Assembly (NCBI GenBank): GCA_902556405.1
Contig: CACDWF010000003.1
Location: 62,001 to 126,000 of the forward strand
DNA from: an uncultured Alphaproteobacteria bacterium
GTDB taxonomy: Bacteria > Pseudomonadota > Alphaproteobacteria > Rhodobacterales > Rhodobacteraceae
Direction of reading: 5' to 3'
Length of the DNA: 64,000 nt
Below are positions 30,875-42,376 of the stretch, piece after piece. Position numbers and translations under genes: made by a program. Positions within the stretch are counted from its first letter, which is position 1. Every line of letters begins with the position of its first letter. The notes under the pieces were generated by a model. It did not search any database, was not told where the DNA came from, and worked only from the letters and a program-made list of their open reading frames with translations.

Positions 30875-33247
30875 ATGATAAAGGTTAAAAACGCTCTTAA
30901 AAGAATGGATTACGAAGAAGCTCTCGAGAGTAATATTGAGTCATTGGAGTGGATAGCTGAACATAATGGTCAATTTGGGCATTTTATTGGGGGCAGATTT
31001 ACTAAACCAAAAAACTTATTTAAAACCATTAACCCCTTTAATGAAAAAGAAATTGCTAAAATTTCTCAAGGAACTGTTGCTGATATTAAAAAATCTGTTC
31101 AGGCTGCAAAAGCAGGCTTAGAAAAATGGCAATCAATCAGCCCCTTTCAAAGATCAAAATATTTGTATGCTATTGCAAGATATATTCAAAAAGAATCTCG
31201 AACAATCTCCGTTTTGGAGTCAATAGAAAATGGAAAATCAATTCGGGAAAGTAGAGACATTGATATACCTCTTGCAGCGAGACACTTTTATTATCACGCC
31301 GGATGGGCTCAATTACTTGATGAAGAATTTCAAAACTATTCTGCAATTGGAGTATGTGGGCAAATTATTCCATGGAATTTCCCAATACTGATGTTAGCGT
31401 GGAAGGTTGCTCCAGCGATTGCGGCGGGAAATTCAGTTATCCTTAAACCTGCAGAGCAAACATCTCTTACAGCTCTTTATTTCGCAGAAATATGCAAGAG
31501 AATTAAACTGCCAGCAGGTGTAGTTAACGTAGTAACCGGCGACGGAATAACTGGATCGCATCTTGTAACTGAAAAGGATATTTCGAAAGTAGCCTTCACT
31601 GGCTCAACAGCAGTTGGCAAACAAATTAAGAAAAATACGGCAGGAAGTGGAAAGAAGTTAACTTTAGAGTTAGGAGGGAAATCTCCTTTTATAATATTTG
31701 ACGATGCTGACCTAGACAGTGCTGTCGAAGGTCTAGTTGATGCAATTTGGTTTAATCAAGGGCAGGTTTGCTGCGCCGGATCTAGGCTTTTATTACAAGA
31801 GACAATCAGCACAAAGGTAGAAAAGAAGATTCTTTCAAGAATGAAAAAATTACGATTTGGTAATCCATTAGATAAAAGTATAGACATGGGACCTTTAGTA
31901 AGCCTTGAACAACAGAGTAGAGTTAGAGGTTTAGTTGATAAAGGAGTAGAAAGTGGAGCTGACATCTTCCAGTGTGTTATACCCCCTAACCTAAACGGAT
32001 ATTTTTATCCACCGACCCTACTAAAAAATGTTTCTCCTTCAATGGAAATTTTCCATAAAGAGATATTTGGCCCAGTTCTTTCTTCAACAACATTTAGAAC
32101 TCCAGAAGAAGCAGTATCTCTCGCAAATAATTCTCAATATGGATTGTCAGCAAGTATTTGGAGCGAGAATATTAATCTCGCTTTAGATATTGCTCCAAAA
32201 TTAAAAGTAGGTGTTGTATGGATCAACTCTACAAATGTCTTCGATGCTGCAGTCGGTTTTGGAGGTTATAGAGAGAGTGGCTATGGTAGAGAAGGTGGTA
32301 AAGAAGGAATGTTTGAATACCTAAGCTTGAACCCAGACAATTACAATAGAAAAAATGAATACAAAGTATTAAAGGAAAGGACTCCTCAAAAAAAGCAATC
32401 TATTCCTCATATAGACCAAACTAGAAAAATGTTTATTGGAGGCACTCAAAAGAGAGGAGATAGTGGGCACTCAATGGGGATATTTGATAACCAAAGAGAA
32501 GAGATAGCAACGGTTGGACGTGGTAATCGGAAGGATATACGAGATGCTGTAGAGGCAGCCAATAAGCAACTAAATTGGACAATACTTAGTTCCCATGCAA
32601 GAGCACAGATTATGTTCTATATTGCAGAAAATCTTTCCCAAAGAAGAGATTATTTTATTGGTTTACTTTCTTCGACATCATTATGTCAAAACCCATCACA
32701 GGAATTCGATACGACATTAAAAAGATTATTTACCTTTGCTTCATGGGCAGACAAATTTGACGGAGTTGTTCATCAAGCACCAATAAGAGCAAATACCATA
32801 GCACTGAATGAACCAGTTGGTGTAGTAGGTATCATATGTCCTGACATTGCACCGTTGGCTTCTTTTATTACGCTTATTGCGGCTGCGCTTTGTCAAGGAA
32901 ATCGCCTAATAGTAATTCCCTCAGAAAAATTTCCTTTGCCTGCAGTGGATATGTATCAAATATTCGATACTTCAGACGTTCCTGGAGCAGCAATTAATAT
33001 TGTAACTGGAAAACACAATGAACTCATTAATACACTTTCCGAGCACACATCCGTTGATGGGATATGGAATTTTGGAGATCCAAAAAACGAGGCTAGCATT
33101 GATAGAGCCTCAGTTTCAAATTTAAAACAAATATGGTCTATAAATGGAAACAACGTCAACTGGATCAAGTATCACGCAAGCTTCAACAAGTTGCTATTAA
33201 GAAAAGCGACTCAAGTTAAGAATATTTGGGTACCATATGGGGAATAA
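30875..33247 (+). CDS. Two-domain aldehyde dehydrogenase
   Basis: 790 residues, well beyond the usual 480-500. Residues 30-485 form a full NAD(P)-dependent aldehyde dehydrogenase: IIPWNFPILMLAWKVAPAIA, the catalytic Glu in LTLELGGKSPFIIF and Cys in NQGQVCCAGSRLLL, and the EIFGPVL segment. Residues 520-790 repeat the fold's N-terminal part (MFIGGTQKRGDSGHSMGIFD; VGIICPDIAPLASFITLIAA) but lack the catalytic Cys region. It is coupled to deoC, so oxidation of acetaldehyde from deoxyribose breakdown is likely. The second half may be structural. Confidence 0.88.
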   Translation: MIKVKNALKRMDYEEALESNIESLEWIAEHNGQFGHFIGGRFTKPKNLFKTINPFNEKEIAKISQGTVADIKKSVQAAKAGLEKWQSISPFQRSKYLYAIARYIQKESRTISVLESIENGKSIRESRDIDIPLAARHFYYHAGWAQLLDEEFQNYSAIGVCGQIIPWNFPILMLAWKVAPAIAAGNSVILKPAEQTSLTALYFAEICKRIKLPAGVVNVVTGDGITGSHLVTEKDISKVAFTGSTAVGKQIKKNTAGSGKKLTLELGGKSPFIIFDDADLDSAVEGLVDAIWFNQGQVCCAGSRLLLQETISTKVEKKILSRMKKLRFGNPLDKSIDMGPLVSLEQQSRVRGLVDKGVESGADIFQCVIPPNLNGYFYPPTLLKNVSPSMEIFHKEIFGPVLSSTTFRTPEEAVSLANNSQYGLSASIWSENINLALDIAPKLKVGVVWINSTNVFDAAVGFGGYRESGYGREGGKEGMFEYLSLNPDNYNRKNEYKVLKERTPQKKQSIPHIDQTRKMFIGGTQKRGDSGHSMGIFDNQREEIATVGRGNRKDIRDAVEAANKQLNWTILSSHARAQIMFYIAENLSQRRDYFIGLLSSTSLCQNPSQEFDTTLKRLFTFASWADKFDGVVHQAPIRANTIALNEPVGVVGIICPDIAPLASFITLIAAALCQGNRLIVIPSEKFPLPAVDMYQIFDTSDVPGAAINIVTGKHNELINTLSEHTSVDGIWNFGDPKNEASIDRASVSNLKQIWSINGNNVNWIKYHASFNKLLLRKATQVKNIWVPYGE

Positions 33248-33254
33248 GATTTGT

Positions 33255-33653
33255 TCAGATATTAGTCAAATCAAAAGCGCCTGGAAGCAGCAATCCCATA
33301 TTTGTTTCTTCAAGAAACCCTTGAAGATTACATAGATATACCGGAGTACTAGTCTTTGAAAATTCCATTAGCTTTTGTCTACAGCCCCCACAAGGAGTTG
33401 TGGGCTTCTTAGTGTCCGCCATCACTAAAATTTCAGCGATTTCAGTACATCCGTCAGTCACCATTTTTCCTATTGCTGCGGCCTCAGCACACATCCCTTG
33501 AGGAAACGCACCGTTTTCAACATTCACGCCTGTATAAATAGTTGAGTTTATTCCCAGCAAGCTGACTGCAACACTAAACTTTGAATAAGGTGCATAGGCG
33601 TTAGAGAAAACACTTTTTGCGTTCGAAAAAAGTAAGGCTTTTTTTTGCTTCAT
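33255..33653 (-). CDS. cdd: Cytidine deaminase
   Basis: A 132-residue zinc deaminase of the homotetrameric short form. NVENGAFPQGMCAEAAAIGK supplies Cys and the catalytic Glu, TPCGGCRQKLMEFS the other two zinc Cys; NVENG and YSKFSVAVSLL are also typical. It follows prpE on the reverse strand by 7 nt, so it may be read with the propionate genes although its role belongs to the nucleoside cluster, whose plus-strand arm converges on it. Confidence 0.94.
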   Translation of the reverse strand: MKQKKALLFSNAKSVFSNAYAPYSKFSVAVSLLGINSTIYTGVNVENGAFPQGMCAEAAAIGKMVTDGCTEIAEILVMADTKKPTTPCGGCRQKLMEFSKTSTPVYLCNLQGFLEETNMGLLLPGAFDLTNI

Positions 33654-33660
33654 CTTATTT

Positions 33661-35574
33661 CTAATTTCTTGGATACCCTATGATTTCTAGCGCCTCTTTA
33701 ATTTCCTCTAAAATCAGTGGATCATCGATAGTTGCTGGAACTTTAAATTCTTCGCCATCCGCAATTTTACATACGGTTGAACGCAAAATTTTTCCAGATC
33801 GTGTTTTTGGCAAGCGTTTTATAATCAGTGCTTGCTTAAAAAAAGCAACAGGCCCAAGCCTATCTCTAACCATTTGCACCAGCTCTTTTTGAACTTCGGC
33901 TTCAGGTCTATTTACCCCATCTGTTAAACAAACCAAGCCAAGTGGTACCTGCCCCTTTAATTCGTCACTTATTCCGACAACTGCACACTCAGCGACATCT
34001 TTGTGATCAGCTAGAATTTCTTCCATTGCTCCTGTAGACAATCTGTGGCCTGCAACATTAATAACATCATCCGTTCTTGCCATTATATACATATACCCAT
34101 CCTCGTCCTTCAACCCGGCATCACCTGTTTCATAATATCCAGAAAATTTTGACAAATATGCCGAAACAAATCTGTCATCAGCTTTCCAAAGCGAGGGTAA
34201 AGCTCCAGGAGCGAGAGGTAACTTGATAGCAATTGACCCTAACTGATTTGGAGGCAAAATATTACCACTATCATCTAGAACATCTATCTCAAAACCTGGG
34301 ATTGGTACAGATGGTGAACCAACTTTAATTTCCAACTGCTCGATACCCCAAGGATTTCCAATCATCACGTGTCCACTTTCTGTTTGCCACCAATGATCTA
34401 TAACAGGTATTTGGAGCAAATCCTTTGCCCAGTTTATAGTATCAGGGTCTGCTCTTTCTCCAGCCAAAAACAGTGTTCTTAAACTCGTTAAACTATACTT
34501 TTTCAGAAAATTACCTTTTGGGTCAGCCCTTTTTATTGCCCTAAAAGCAGTAGGGGCGGTAAAGAGCGACACGACGTTGTGATCACTTATTACTCGCCAG
34601 AAAGTACCAGCATCTGGCGTTCCAACAGGCTTTCCTTCAAAAAGAATACTAGTAGTACCACTTACCAAGGGAGCGTATACTATGTAGGAATGACCTACAA
34701 CCCAACCTACATCAGAAGCGGCCCAAAAAACTTCGCCAGGATGAACATCATAAAAGTTTTTCATAGTCCAATTTAGACTTACCAAATGCCCGCCTACAGG
34801 TCTTATTACACCTTTAGGCTGCCCTGTTGTGCCAGAGGTATAAAGAATATATAAAGGATCTTCTCCACTCACTGGAACGCAATCAGCTTCATCAGCCTCT
34901 GAAACTAAATCATTCCAGTCAAAATCTTGGCCCTCTATCAAATTCGCTCTCAACTCCTCTCTCTGGTAAACAATACAAAAATCGGGCTTATGCTCAGCCA
35001 ATTTGATTGCTTCGTCGAGCAAGGGCTTATAGGCAACAATTCTGCCAGGCTCTAAACCGCAGGAGCCCGCAATTATCGCTTTTGCGTTACAATCATCAAT
35101 TCTTACGGCTAACTCACTTGAGGCAAATCCTCCAAAAACTACAGAATGAATAGCTCCAAGCCTAGCGCACGCAAGCATAGAAACTACCGCCTCTGGGATC
35201 ATTGGCATATATATAATAACTCTGTCACCTTTTTTAATGCCCTTTACTTTTAGAGCTCCAGCTAGCTTTGCCACGTTTTGCTTAAGCTCTAAGTAGGAAA
35301 TTTTTCTTACTTTTTTACACATAGCGCTATCATAAATAATTGCGATATCTTCCCCTTTTCCATTCTCTATATGTCTGTCAACGCAATTATAGCAAGCGTT
35401 TATTGCCCCACCCGTAAACCAATTATAAAATGGCTTTCTGCTATCATCCAAAATTTTGTCAGGAGCTTTGTACCAAGTAATTTCTTTTGCTTGGTTTTTC
35501 CAAAATCCTAAAGGGTCTTGCTTCCAATCGTCATAAACTTTTTGATAACTCAATTGATCCTCCTGGCTAACCAT
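33661..35574 (-). CDS. prpE: Propionate-CoA ligase (propionyl-CoA synthetase)
   Basis: A 637-residue acyl-CoA synthetase of the PrpE/Acs type. The AMP-binding motif YTSGTTGQPKGVIRPVGGH with the Arg-Pro variant typical of PrpE, PFYNWFTGGAINACYNCVDR near the start, YYETGDAGLKDEDGYMYIM and the C-terminal acetylatable Lys in PKTRSGKILR are seen. It turns propionate into propionyl-CoA, feeding PccAB and the mutase encoded upstream. It overlaps maeB by 8 nt and is likely co-transcribed with it. Confidence 0.93.
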   Translation of the reverse strand: MVSQEDQLSYQKVYDDWKQDPLGFWKNQAKEITWYKAPDKILDDSRKPFYNWFTGGAINACYNCVDRHIENGKGEDIAIIYDSAMCKKVRKISYLELKQNVAKLAGALKVKGIKKGDRVIIYMPMIPEAVVSMLACARLGAIHSVVFGGFASSELAVRIDDCNAKAIIAGSCGLEPGRIVAYKPLLDEAIKLAEHKPDFCIVYQREELRANLIEGQDFDWNDLVSEADEADCVPVSGEDPLYILYTSGTTGQPKGVIRPVGGHLVSLNWTMKNFYDVHPGEVFWAASDVGWVVGHSYIVYAPLVSGTTSILFEGKPVGTPDAGTFWRVISDHNVVSLFTAPTAFRAIKRADPKGNFLKKYSLTSLRTLFLAGERADPDTINWAKDLLQIPVIDHWWQTESGHVMIGNPWGIEQLEIKVGSPSVPIPGFEIDVLDDSGNILPPNQLGSIAIKLPLAPGALPSLWKADDRFVSAYLSKFSGYYETGDAGLKDEDGYMYIMARTDDVINVAGHRLSTGAMEEILADHKDVAECAVVGISDELKGQVPLGLVCLTDGVNRPEAEVQKELVQMVRDRLGPVAFFKQALIIKRLPKTRSGKILRSTVCKIADGEEFKVPATIDDPLILEEIKEALEIIGYPRN

Positions 35575-37846
35575 AGATTTGAACAGGTGTTCCTGCCAGA
35601 GCTGAAATATTTAAAAGTCCTCTGGTAGTTATTGATGGGCTAACAATATGTGCTTTATTTCCCATCCCCATTAAGATAGGCCCTACTTCAATCCCATTAG
35701 ATCTCATTTTTAAAATGTTACGCACACCACTCGCTGCATCTATATTACTGAATACTAGGACATTTGCTGAGCCTGTAAATCTACTGCCCCTAAAAATTCT
35801 CAGCCTTAAATCCTCATCAAGGGCCGAGTCAGAATGCATTTCACCCTCATATAAAAAATCTAATCCTTTACTATCAAGTATGTGAAGAGCTTCTCTCATT
35901 CGTCTTCCTGAGTCAGTATCTAAACTTCCAAATTGAGAGTGAGAACAAAGAGCAATTTTAGGAGTAATACCAAAACGTTTAGTATGTCGTGCCGCTCCAA
36001 TAACGATCTCAGCTATCTCTTCCGCGGTAGGGTTTGGATGGATATTGCAATCAGCTACAAACAAGACATCTGACTCTAAGATCATCATTGATAATGCCCC
36101 GACGGGCTTCAATCCGTCACCAGATAAAATTTCTTCAATATATTTTAGGTGCCATAGATATTGTCCAAAAGTTCCACAAATCAAGCTGTCGGCCTCGCCT
36201 CGTTTTACCATAATTGCACCGATAGCTGTCGTGTTTGTTCTCATAATTTCTCTAGCTAAAGCTGGTGTAACGCCTTTTCTCTCCATTATTCCTAAATATG
36301 CTTCCCAGTATTCTCTGAACCTAGGGTCATTTTGGGGGTTTACCAGCTCAAAATCCTTACCATGCACTAGCGGCAAACCATATCTCTCAATTCTATTTTC
36401 AACTACTTCTGGTCGCCCAATCAGTATGGGTTTATCATTCGTTTCCTCTAACAAAGCTAAAGCAGTCCTCAGTGTTCGCTCATCTTCTCCTTCAGCAAAA
36501 ACAATCTTACGAGATGATGTTTTTGCTGCTTCGAAGACCGGCTTCATTAAGATAGTAGATTTATAAACTGATCCCTCCAATTTTTGTTTATAAGCCTCCA
36601 CATCTTTCAAGGGACGAGAAGCGACGCCACTCTTCATTGCAGCCTCTGCTACTGCCACTGCAACATTCGGCAATAGTCTTGGATCAAAGGGTTTCGGAAT
36701 AAGATACTCTTTGCCAAACTTTAAAATTTCTCCCTGATATGCTTCTACAGTTTCTGCGGTTGAAGTTTGTCTCGCTAGATTGGCTATGGCATGTATACAG
36801 GCTAATTTCATTTCATCATTTATTTGTGTGGCTCCAACATCTAGAGCTCCTCTAAAAATGAAGGGAAAACATAAAACGTTGTTTACTTGGTTTGGATAAT
36901 CAGATCGACCTGTAGCTATAAGCGCATCAGGTGCCACCTTTAGTGCATCAGCTGGATTGATTTCTGGATCAGGGTTTGCAAGAGCAAAAATTATTGGTTG
37001 CTTATTCATTTTGAGAACCATTTTACTGGTCAATACACCTGGGCCTGAAAGCCCTAAAAACATGTCGCAATCTTTAATCACATCATCTAATTTTGACAAA
37101 TTACTATCTTGAGCAAACCGTTTTTTCTCTTCATTTATTTCGCTTCTATTTTTTGTAATTAAACCCTTACTATCGCTGAGCCATATATTTTCTCTTTTTA
37201 CACCCAATTTCACCAACATTTCTAAGCAAGCTATTCCAGATGCTCCTGCCCCGACTGCAACGATTTTAGTGTTTTCAATTTTCCTATTTGAGAGTTCTAT
37301 CGCGTTGACGGCTGCTGCACCTACCACTATCGCTGTTCCATGTTGGTCATCATGGAAAACAGGTATTTTCATCTTTTCTTTGCAAAGTCTCTCAACTTCA
37401 AAACAGTCTGGCGCCTTTATATCTTCTAAATTTATCGCACCAAAAGTTGGCTCTAAAGACGCTACTATCTCAGCAAGTCTTTGTGGGTTATCTTCATCCA
37501 CTTCAATATCAAAACAGTCGATATTTGCAAATTTCTTAAATAGAACGGCTTTTCCTTCCATCACAGGTTTAGAGGCACCAGGTCCTATATTTCCTAAACC
37601 TAAAACGGCTGTACCGTTAGAAATCACTGCAACTAAATTCGCTTTCGAAGTATACTTAGAGGCAGTGTTTTCATCTTCCTTTATTTCCAAACAAGCTTCA
37701 GCAACTCCAGGAGAGTATGCCCTTGAGAGATCTCTTTGATTAGCCAAAGGTTTTGTTGCTCTAATTTCTAACTTCCCCGGTTGTGGAAACTCATGATATT
37801 CAAGTGCTGCTTTTTTAGAACTATTTTCTTTTGAATTCCTTGCCAA
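35567..37846 (-). CDS. maeB: NADP-type malic enzyme with phosphotransacetylase-like domain
   Basis: 759 residues, the usual length of MaeB hybrids. Residues 1-430 form the malic enzyme (RAYSPGVAEACLEI; NLEDIKAPDCFEVERL; IVAVGAGASGIACLEML for the dinucleotide). Residues 435-759 are a phosphate acetyltransferase-like domain (RKIVFAEGEDERTLRTALAL; SLICGTFGQYLWHL), which in this family regulates rather than catalyses. It decarboxylates malate to pyruvate with NADPH. Placed between the mutase and prpE, it removes C4 acids formed from propionate. Confidence 0.93.
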   Translation of the reverse strand: MARNSKENSSKKAALEYHEFPQPGKLEIRATKPLANQRDLSRAYSPGVAEACLEIKEDENTASKYTSKANLVAVISNGTAVLGLGNIGPGASKPVMEGKAVLFKKFANIDCFDIEVDEDNPQRLAEIVASLEPTFGAINLEDIKAPDCFEVERLCKEKMKIPVFHDDQHGTAIVVGAAAVNAIELSNRKIENTKIVAVGAGASGIACLEMLVKLGVKRENIWLSDSKGLITKNRSEINEEKKRFAQDSNLSKLDDVIKDCDMFLGLSGPGVLTSKMVLKMNKQPIIFALANPDPEINPADALKVAPDALIATGRSDYPNQVNNVLCFPFIFRGALDVGATQINDEMKLACIHAIANLARQTSTAETVEAYQGEILKFGKEYLIPKPFDPRLLPNVAVAVAEAAMKSGVASRPLKDVEAYKQKLEGSVYKSTILMKPVFEAAKTSSRKIVFAEGEDERTLRTALALLEETNDKPILIGRPEVVENRIERYGLPLVHGKDFELVNPQNDPRFREYWEAYLGIMERKGVTPALAREIMRTNTTAIGAIMVKRGEADSLICGTFGQYLWHLKYIEEILSGDGLKPVGALSMMILESDVLFVADCNIHPNPTAEEIAEIVIGAARHTKRFGITPKIALCSHSQFGSLDTDSGRRMREALHILDSKGLDFLYEGEMHSDSALDEDLRLRIFRGSRFTGSANVLVFSNIDAASGVRNILKMRSNGIEVGPILMGMGNKAHIVSPSITTRGLLNISALAGTPVQIYG

Positions 37847-37860
37847 TTTTTCCTCTTAAA

Positions 37861-40005
37861 TTAGTGGTTGCGACCTTTTTTATTGAACAATAACTGAATA
37901 ATCTCATCTGCTGCTCTTGGAATATTAGTACCAGGTCCAAATATTGCGCTAACCCCACTGTCTTTCAGAAATTTATGGTCTTGATGTGGAATAACACCGC
38001 CACAAATTACCAGCATATCTTGTCCATTTCTCTTTTCTAGCTCCTCGATTAGTTGTGGGGCCAGTGTTTTATGGCCTGCCGCCTGTGTTGAAATACCGAT
38101 GATATCAAATTTTCCATTCAGCGCATCCTCAGCAGCCTCAGCTGGTGTCTGAAATAAAGGTCCTACTTTTACATCAAACCCAAAATCGATAAATGCTGAA
38201 GCAATTACTTTTGCTCCTCTATCATGCCCATCTTGCCCCATTTTCACAACTAGCATCTTAGGCTTCCGCCCCTCCATTCTGGTAAAGCTGTCCACAATGT
38301 CTATTGTCTGCTCGATCTCCTTTTTATTTTTGAACGACTTAACATATTTCCCTTTACCGACTTCACTTGTCGTTGAATACCTAGTGTAAACTTCCTCTAA
38401 AGCATATGACATTTCTCCTACAGTGGCTCGCTCTCTAGCGGCCTCAATTGCTAACTCTAAGATGTTTCCGGTACCGTCTCTTGCAGCTAATTTCATATTA
38501 CTAAGCGCAGCTAGACATTTTTTTTCATCTCTGGAACTTTTTATATTTTCTAGTCTTTCAATTTGCTCAAGACGAACTTTTAAGTTATCTACATCTCTGA
38601 CTTCGACGTTCTGTTCATCCTCCCCAACATATTTATTGACTCCAACAATGACTTCCTCACCACTATCTACCTTAGCCTGACGAATTGCTGCTGATTCTTC
38701 TATTCGTCGCTTAGGCAGACCCAGCTCAACCGCCTTAGTCATACCTCCTAATTCTTCAATTTCCTGTATCTGTTCCCATGCCTTTTCACAAAGTTCGTTA
38801 GTTAAAGTTTCCACGTAATAACTGCCGGCTAGCGGATCAACCACATTTGTTATTCCAGTTTCTTCTTGAAGAATTAATTGAGTATTTCTAGCAATTTTTG
38901 CCGAGAACTCTGTCGGTAAAGCAATAGCCTCGTCTAGAGCGTTTGTATGAAGGCTTTGAGTCCCTCCTAGCACAGCTGCTAGTGCCTCATATGCAGTTCT
39001 AACCACATTATTGTAGGGGTCTTGTTCCTGTAAGCTTACACCTGAGGTTTGGCAATGTGTCCTTAGCATCAATGAGCTAGATTTGTTTGGATTAAATTCC
39101 TTAATAATCCTTGCCCATAAAATTCTAGCAGCTCGAAGTTTTGCTACCTCCATAAAGAAATTCATACCGATCGCAAAAAAGAATGAAAGCCTTCCAGCAA
39201 AATCATCAATGTTTAAGCCCTTAGATAAGGCCGCTCGTACGTATTCTTTCCCATCAGCTAAAGTGAATGCCAGTTCCTGTACTAAATTAGCTCCGGCCTC
39301 TTGCATATGGTAGCCAGATATTGATATAGAATTGAATTTTGGCATCTCTTTGCTCGTAAATTCTATTATATCAGCAATCAATTTCATAGAGGGCTCGGGA
39401 GGGTAAATATAGGTATTTCGGACCATAAACTCTTTTAGTATGTCATTCTGAATAGTACCCGTTAATTTCTCTCTTGTTACCCCTTGTTCCTCTCCTGCAA
39501 CGATAAAGCTTGCCATTATAGGTATAACTGCTCCATTCATCGTCATAGAGACAGACATTTGATCCAATGGGATACCCTTAAACAAGATTTTCATGTCTTC
39601 TACAGAGTCAATAGCGACACCTGCTTTACCCACATCCCCTTCAACTCTTGGATGGTCACTGTCGTATCCACGGTGAGTGGCCAAATCGAATGCAACCGAA
39701 ATCCCTTTCTGCCCAGACGCAAGATTTTTTCTATAAAACTTATTACTCTCTGCAGCTGTAGAAAAACCAGCGTACTGTCTTATTGTCCACGGCCTACCAG
39801 CATACATCGTTGCTCTTGGTCCTCTCATGAACGGCTCTTTACCCGGAATACTATTTAAGTGTTCGAGTCCTTCAAGATCAGTCTTCGTGTACAAAGGTTT
39901 TATATCTATCCCCTCTGCTGTTTCAACATTAAGGGATTCTAACTTTTTTCCTCTTAATTCTTTTTCGGCTAAATGCTCCCATTCAGAAAGTTTTTTGTGC
40001 TGCAT
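37861..40005 (-). CDS. scpA: Methylmalonyl-CoA mutase
   Basis: 714 residues, single-chain catalytic subunit. The TIM-barrel part has [20 protein letters not shown] and [20 protein letters not shown]; the C-terminal B12 domain has [20 protein letters not shown], where the DxHxxG His binds cobalt from below. It converts (R)-methylmalonyl-CoA to succinyl-CoA using adenosylcobalamin. Downstream neighbours are maeB and prpE, upstream pccA, so the reverse strand encodes a complete carboxylation-isomerisation route apart from the epimerase, which I did not find here. Confidence 0.96.
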   Translation of the reverse strand: MQHKKLSEWEHLAEKELRGKKLESLNVETAEGIDIKPLYTKTDLEGLEHLNSIPGKEPFMRGPRATMYAGRPWTIRQYAGFSTAAESNKFYRKNLASGQKGISVAFDLATHRGYDSDHPRVEGDVGKAGVAIDSVEDMKILFKGIPLDQMSVSMTMNGAVIPIMASFIVAGEEQGVTREKLTGTIQNDILKEFMVRNTYIYPPEPSMKLIADIIEFTSKEMPKFNSISISGYHMQEAGANLVQELAFTLADGKEYVRAALSKGLNIDDFAGRLSFFFAIGMNFFMEVAKLRAARILWARIIKEFNPNKSSSLMLRTHCQTSGVSLQEQDPYNNVVRTAYEALAAVLGGTQSLHTNALDEAIALPTEFSAKIARNTQLILQEETGITNVVDPLAGSYYVETLTNELCEKAWEQIQEIEELGGMTKAVELGLPKRRIEESAAIRQAKVDSGEEVIVGVNKYVGEDEQNVEVRDVDNLKVRLEQIERLENIKSSRDEKKCLAALSNMKLAARDGTGNILELAIEAARERATVGEMSYALEEVYTRYSTTSEVGKGKYVKSFKNKKEIEQTIDIVDSFTRMEGRKPKMLVVKMGQDGHDRGAKVIASAFIDFGFDVKVGPLFQTPAEAAEDALNGKFDIIGISTQAAGHKTLAPQLIEELEKRNGQDMLVICGGVIPHQDHKFLKDSGVSAIFGPGTNIPRAADEIIQLLFNKKGRNH

Positions 40006-40013
40006 GTTATACC

Positions 40014-42011
40014 TTATTCAAACTCAATAATTACATCATCTACTGCCAAACTGTCACCAACTGCCACATTGACTTTTTTAACTTTACCTTTTTTCTCAGC
40101 TCTAAATACATTCTCCATCTTCATTGCTTCAACAGAACATAAAATTTGACCTTCCTCAATAAAATCTCCATCTCTTACACTCACAGAAACCAAGAGCCCC
40201 GGCATAGGACACAAAAGAAATTTCGATGTATCAATAGTTTCAGGCTCCTTTATAAATTTAAACAACTCTTTTTCAGTTTCATTACATACGATTACTGTAT
40301 CCAAAAAACCTCGGTACTCTACAGAAATGCCTTCATCCTTAAATCTTAGATTTGCGACAATATTTTTTTTGTTAAAAATTGCGCTTATCAGGGCATCGCC
40401 CGGTTTCCAACTAGTGACAAACTTTAACTGCGTGTCATCTACAAGAGCATTATGCTCATGGTCACCTATATAAATTTTAACAGAAACCCATTTATCCTCA
40501 AACTTTATAAAATATTCACCATCCGTATTCCTCTCAGAAGGGTTCATTCTTCCTGAAATTTTTTGATCTCTCATATTTATTGTATGCTGTGCAAACCCGA
40601 CTAAAGCAGCTAATTGGTTGCGTTCCTCTTTAGAAAGTTTCTCACCGTTAAATCCTTCAGGATAGTTTTCTTCTATGAAAGCTGTTGAAATATTGCCTTC
40701 GCGAAAATTAATATTCCTATAAACACTATGTAGAAAAGGTATATTTTGTCCTATTCCCTCAATTTGATAACTATCCAAAGCTTCCTGCATGTAGCAAATA
40801 GCATGTTCCCTAGTTTCTCCCCAAGAACATAACTTAGATATCATCGGATCATAATAAATACTGATTTCTCCACCTTCAATTACACCGCAGTCATTTCTAA
40901 TTACTTTATCCTCGTCATCGGATACTTGAGGGGGTTTAAACTTGGTTAATCTTCCGGTAGATGGAAGAAAGTTTCTGTAGGGATCTTCGGCATAAATTCT
41001 ACTTTCTAAAGCCCAACCCTTTAGTTTTACTTCGTCTTGCTTTAAATTTAATCGCTCCCCATACGCGACTTTTATCATTAATTCTACAAGGTCTAGGCCG
41101 GTTACTAGTTCCGTAACAGGGTGTTCTACTTGCAAACGGGTATTCATTTCTAGGAAATAAAAATTTTTATCTCCATCAACTATAAACTCTACGGTTCCAG
41201 CAGAGCAGTAGTTTACTGCCTTTGCCAAGCTTACAGCTTGATCTCCCATCTTCACTCTTAGCTGGCGGTCAAGGAAAGGACTTGGGGCTTCTTCAATAAC
41301 CTTTTGATTTCTTCTTTGAATCGAACATTCTCTTTCCCCCAAATATATACAATTTCCAAACTTATCAGCTAGCACTTGGATCTCTATATGCCTAGGATTA
41401 GTTATATACTTCTCAATAAAAACTCTTTTATCACCAAAGGATTTTTCTGCCTCGTTTTGAGAGGAAATTAAACCTTGTTTCAATTCGCTCTCAGAACTAA
41501 CAATTCTCATACCTTTACCACCACCACCTGCTGATGCTTTAATCAAAACTGGAAACCCAATATCTTTAGCGATTTTTTCTGCCTGATTTTCATCAGAAAT
41601 TTCACCTAGAAACCCAGGTACGATGGATACTCCTGCTTCTTCAGCGATTTTTTTTGATGATATTTTATCACCCATTGAATCTATTGCGGAGCTTGGAGGT
41701 CCTATAAAAACTAAATTATTTTTTTCTACTTCTAGAGCAAAAGCTGAATTTTCTGAAAGAAATCCATAGCCTGGATGAACTGCCTCTGCTCCCGTTTGTT
41801 TCATAGCAGAAATAATTTTTTCTTTATCGAGATAAGAACTTTGTGCAGGACTTTCTCCTATATATATTGACTCATCGGCCATCAAGGCATGCGGGGAATA
41901 CCTGTCTGCGTCTGAATAAACAGCAACTACTTTTATACCCATACCTTGAGCTGACTTTATTACACGACAGGCAATTTCACCTCTGTTTGCGACAAGTATT
42001 TTTTTAAACAT
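40014..42011 (-). CDS. pccA: Propionyl-CoA carboxylase, biotin-containing alpha subunit
   Basis: 665 residues. Biotin carboxylase: [20 protein letters not shown], the ATP-grasp loop [14 protein letters not shown] and [21 protein letters not shown] middle beta-barrel region links it to the C-terminal biotinyl domain with [20 protein letters not shown], Lys in MKM carrying biotin. It forms the carboxylase with PccB encoded about 370 bp upstream and precedes the mutase by 8 nt. Confidence 0.95.
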   Translation of the reverse strand: MFKKILVANRGEIACRVIKSAQGMGIKVVAVYSDADRYSPHALMADESIYIGESPAQSSYLDKEKIISAMKQTGAEAVHPGYGFLSENSAFALEVEKNNLVFIGPPSSAIDSMGDKISSKKIAEEAGVSIVPGFLGEISDENQAEKIAKDIGFPVLIKASAGGGGKGMRIVSSESELKQGLISSQNEAEKSFGDKRVFIEKYITNPRHIEIQVLADKFGNCIYLGERECSIQRRNQKVIEEAPSPFLDRQLRVKMGDQAVSLAKAVNYCSAGTVEFIVDGDKNFYFLEMNTRLQVEHPVTELVTGLDLVELMIKVAYGERLNLKQDEVKLKGWALESRIYAEDPYRNFLPSTGRLTKFKPPQVSDDEDKVIRNDCGVIEGGEISIYYDPMISKLCSWGETREHAICYMQEALDSYQIEGIGQNIPFLHSVYRNINFREGNISTAFIEENYPEGFNGEKLSKEERNQLAALVGFAQHTINMRDQKISGRMNPSERNTDGEYFIKFEDKWVSVKIYIGDHEHNALVDDTQLKFVTSWKPGDALISAIFNKKNIVANLRFKDEGISVEYRGFLDTVIVCNETEKELFKFIKEPETIDTSKFLLCPMPGLLVSVSVRDGDFIEEGQILCSVEAMKMENVFRAEKKGKVKKVNVAVGDSLAVDDVIIEFE

Positions 42012-42017
42012 TTTAAT

Positions 42018-42320
42018 TCACAACCCTATTACATCAGGAAAATTTTTTTCTATTTCCTTTATATCTAAAACCAAAAGAGCCTCATAGGATTTGGGATCGA
42101 AGTTTTTTTCTGCACTTTTAATCTCCCTATCGAATAACCAGCTAATCCTTCCAGCATCAAGGTTTCCTCTCAGAAATGGCTTATCACCAAAAAAATCATA
42201 AAGATGAGAGAGAAAAACCGTATCAGCAATTATGTCATTTTTTCGTCGATCTGCATACCTTTCTCTTCTGAAAATTTTAGCAGGCTCAGCTTTATTTTCG
42301 CGCCGTATAGTAAAGTGCAC
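42018..42320 (-). CDS. Hypothetical 100-aa protein between pccB and pccA
   Basis: A charged cytoplasmic-type protein (EPAKIFRRERYADRRKNDII, FLSHLYDFFGDKPFLRGNLD). No family recognised. The GTG start given by the track has no proper Shine-Dalgarno, while the frame stays open upstream and protein-like (YKILKHRGFPSGIKQTK) to a stop near 42390, where GAGG precedes an ATT. The true start may therefore be upstream at a rare codon. Lying inside the carboxylase operon, it may be an accessory factor; this is position only. Confidence 0.6.
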   Translation of the reverse strand: MHFTIRRENKAEPAKIFRRERYADRRKNDIIADTVFLSHLYDFFGDKPFLRGNLDAGRISWLFDREIKSAEKNFDPKSYEALLVLDIKEIEKNFPDVIGL

Positions 42321-42376
42321 CTTCGTTTGCTTTATGCCCGATGGGAATCCCCTATGCTTTAAAATCTTATACCTCG

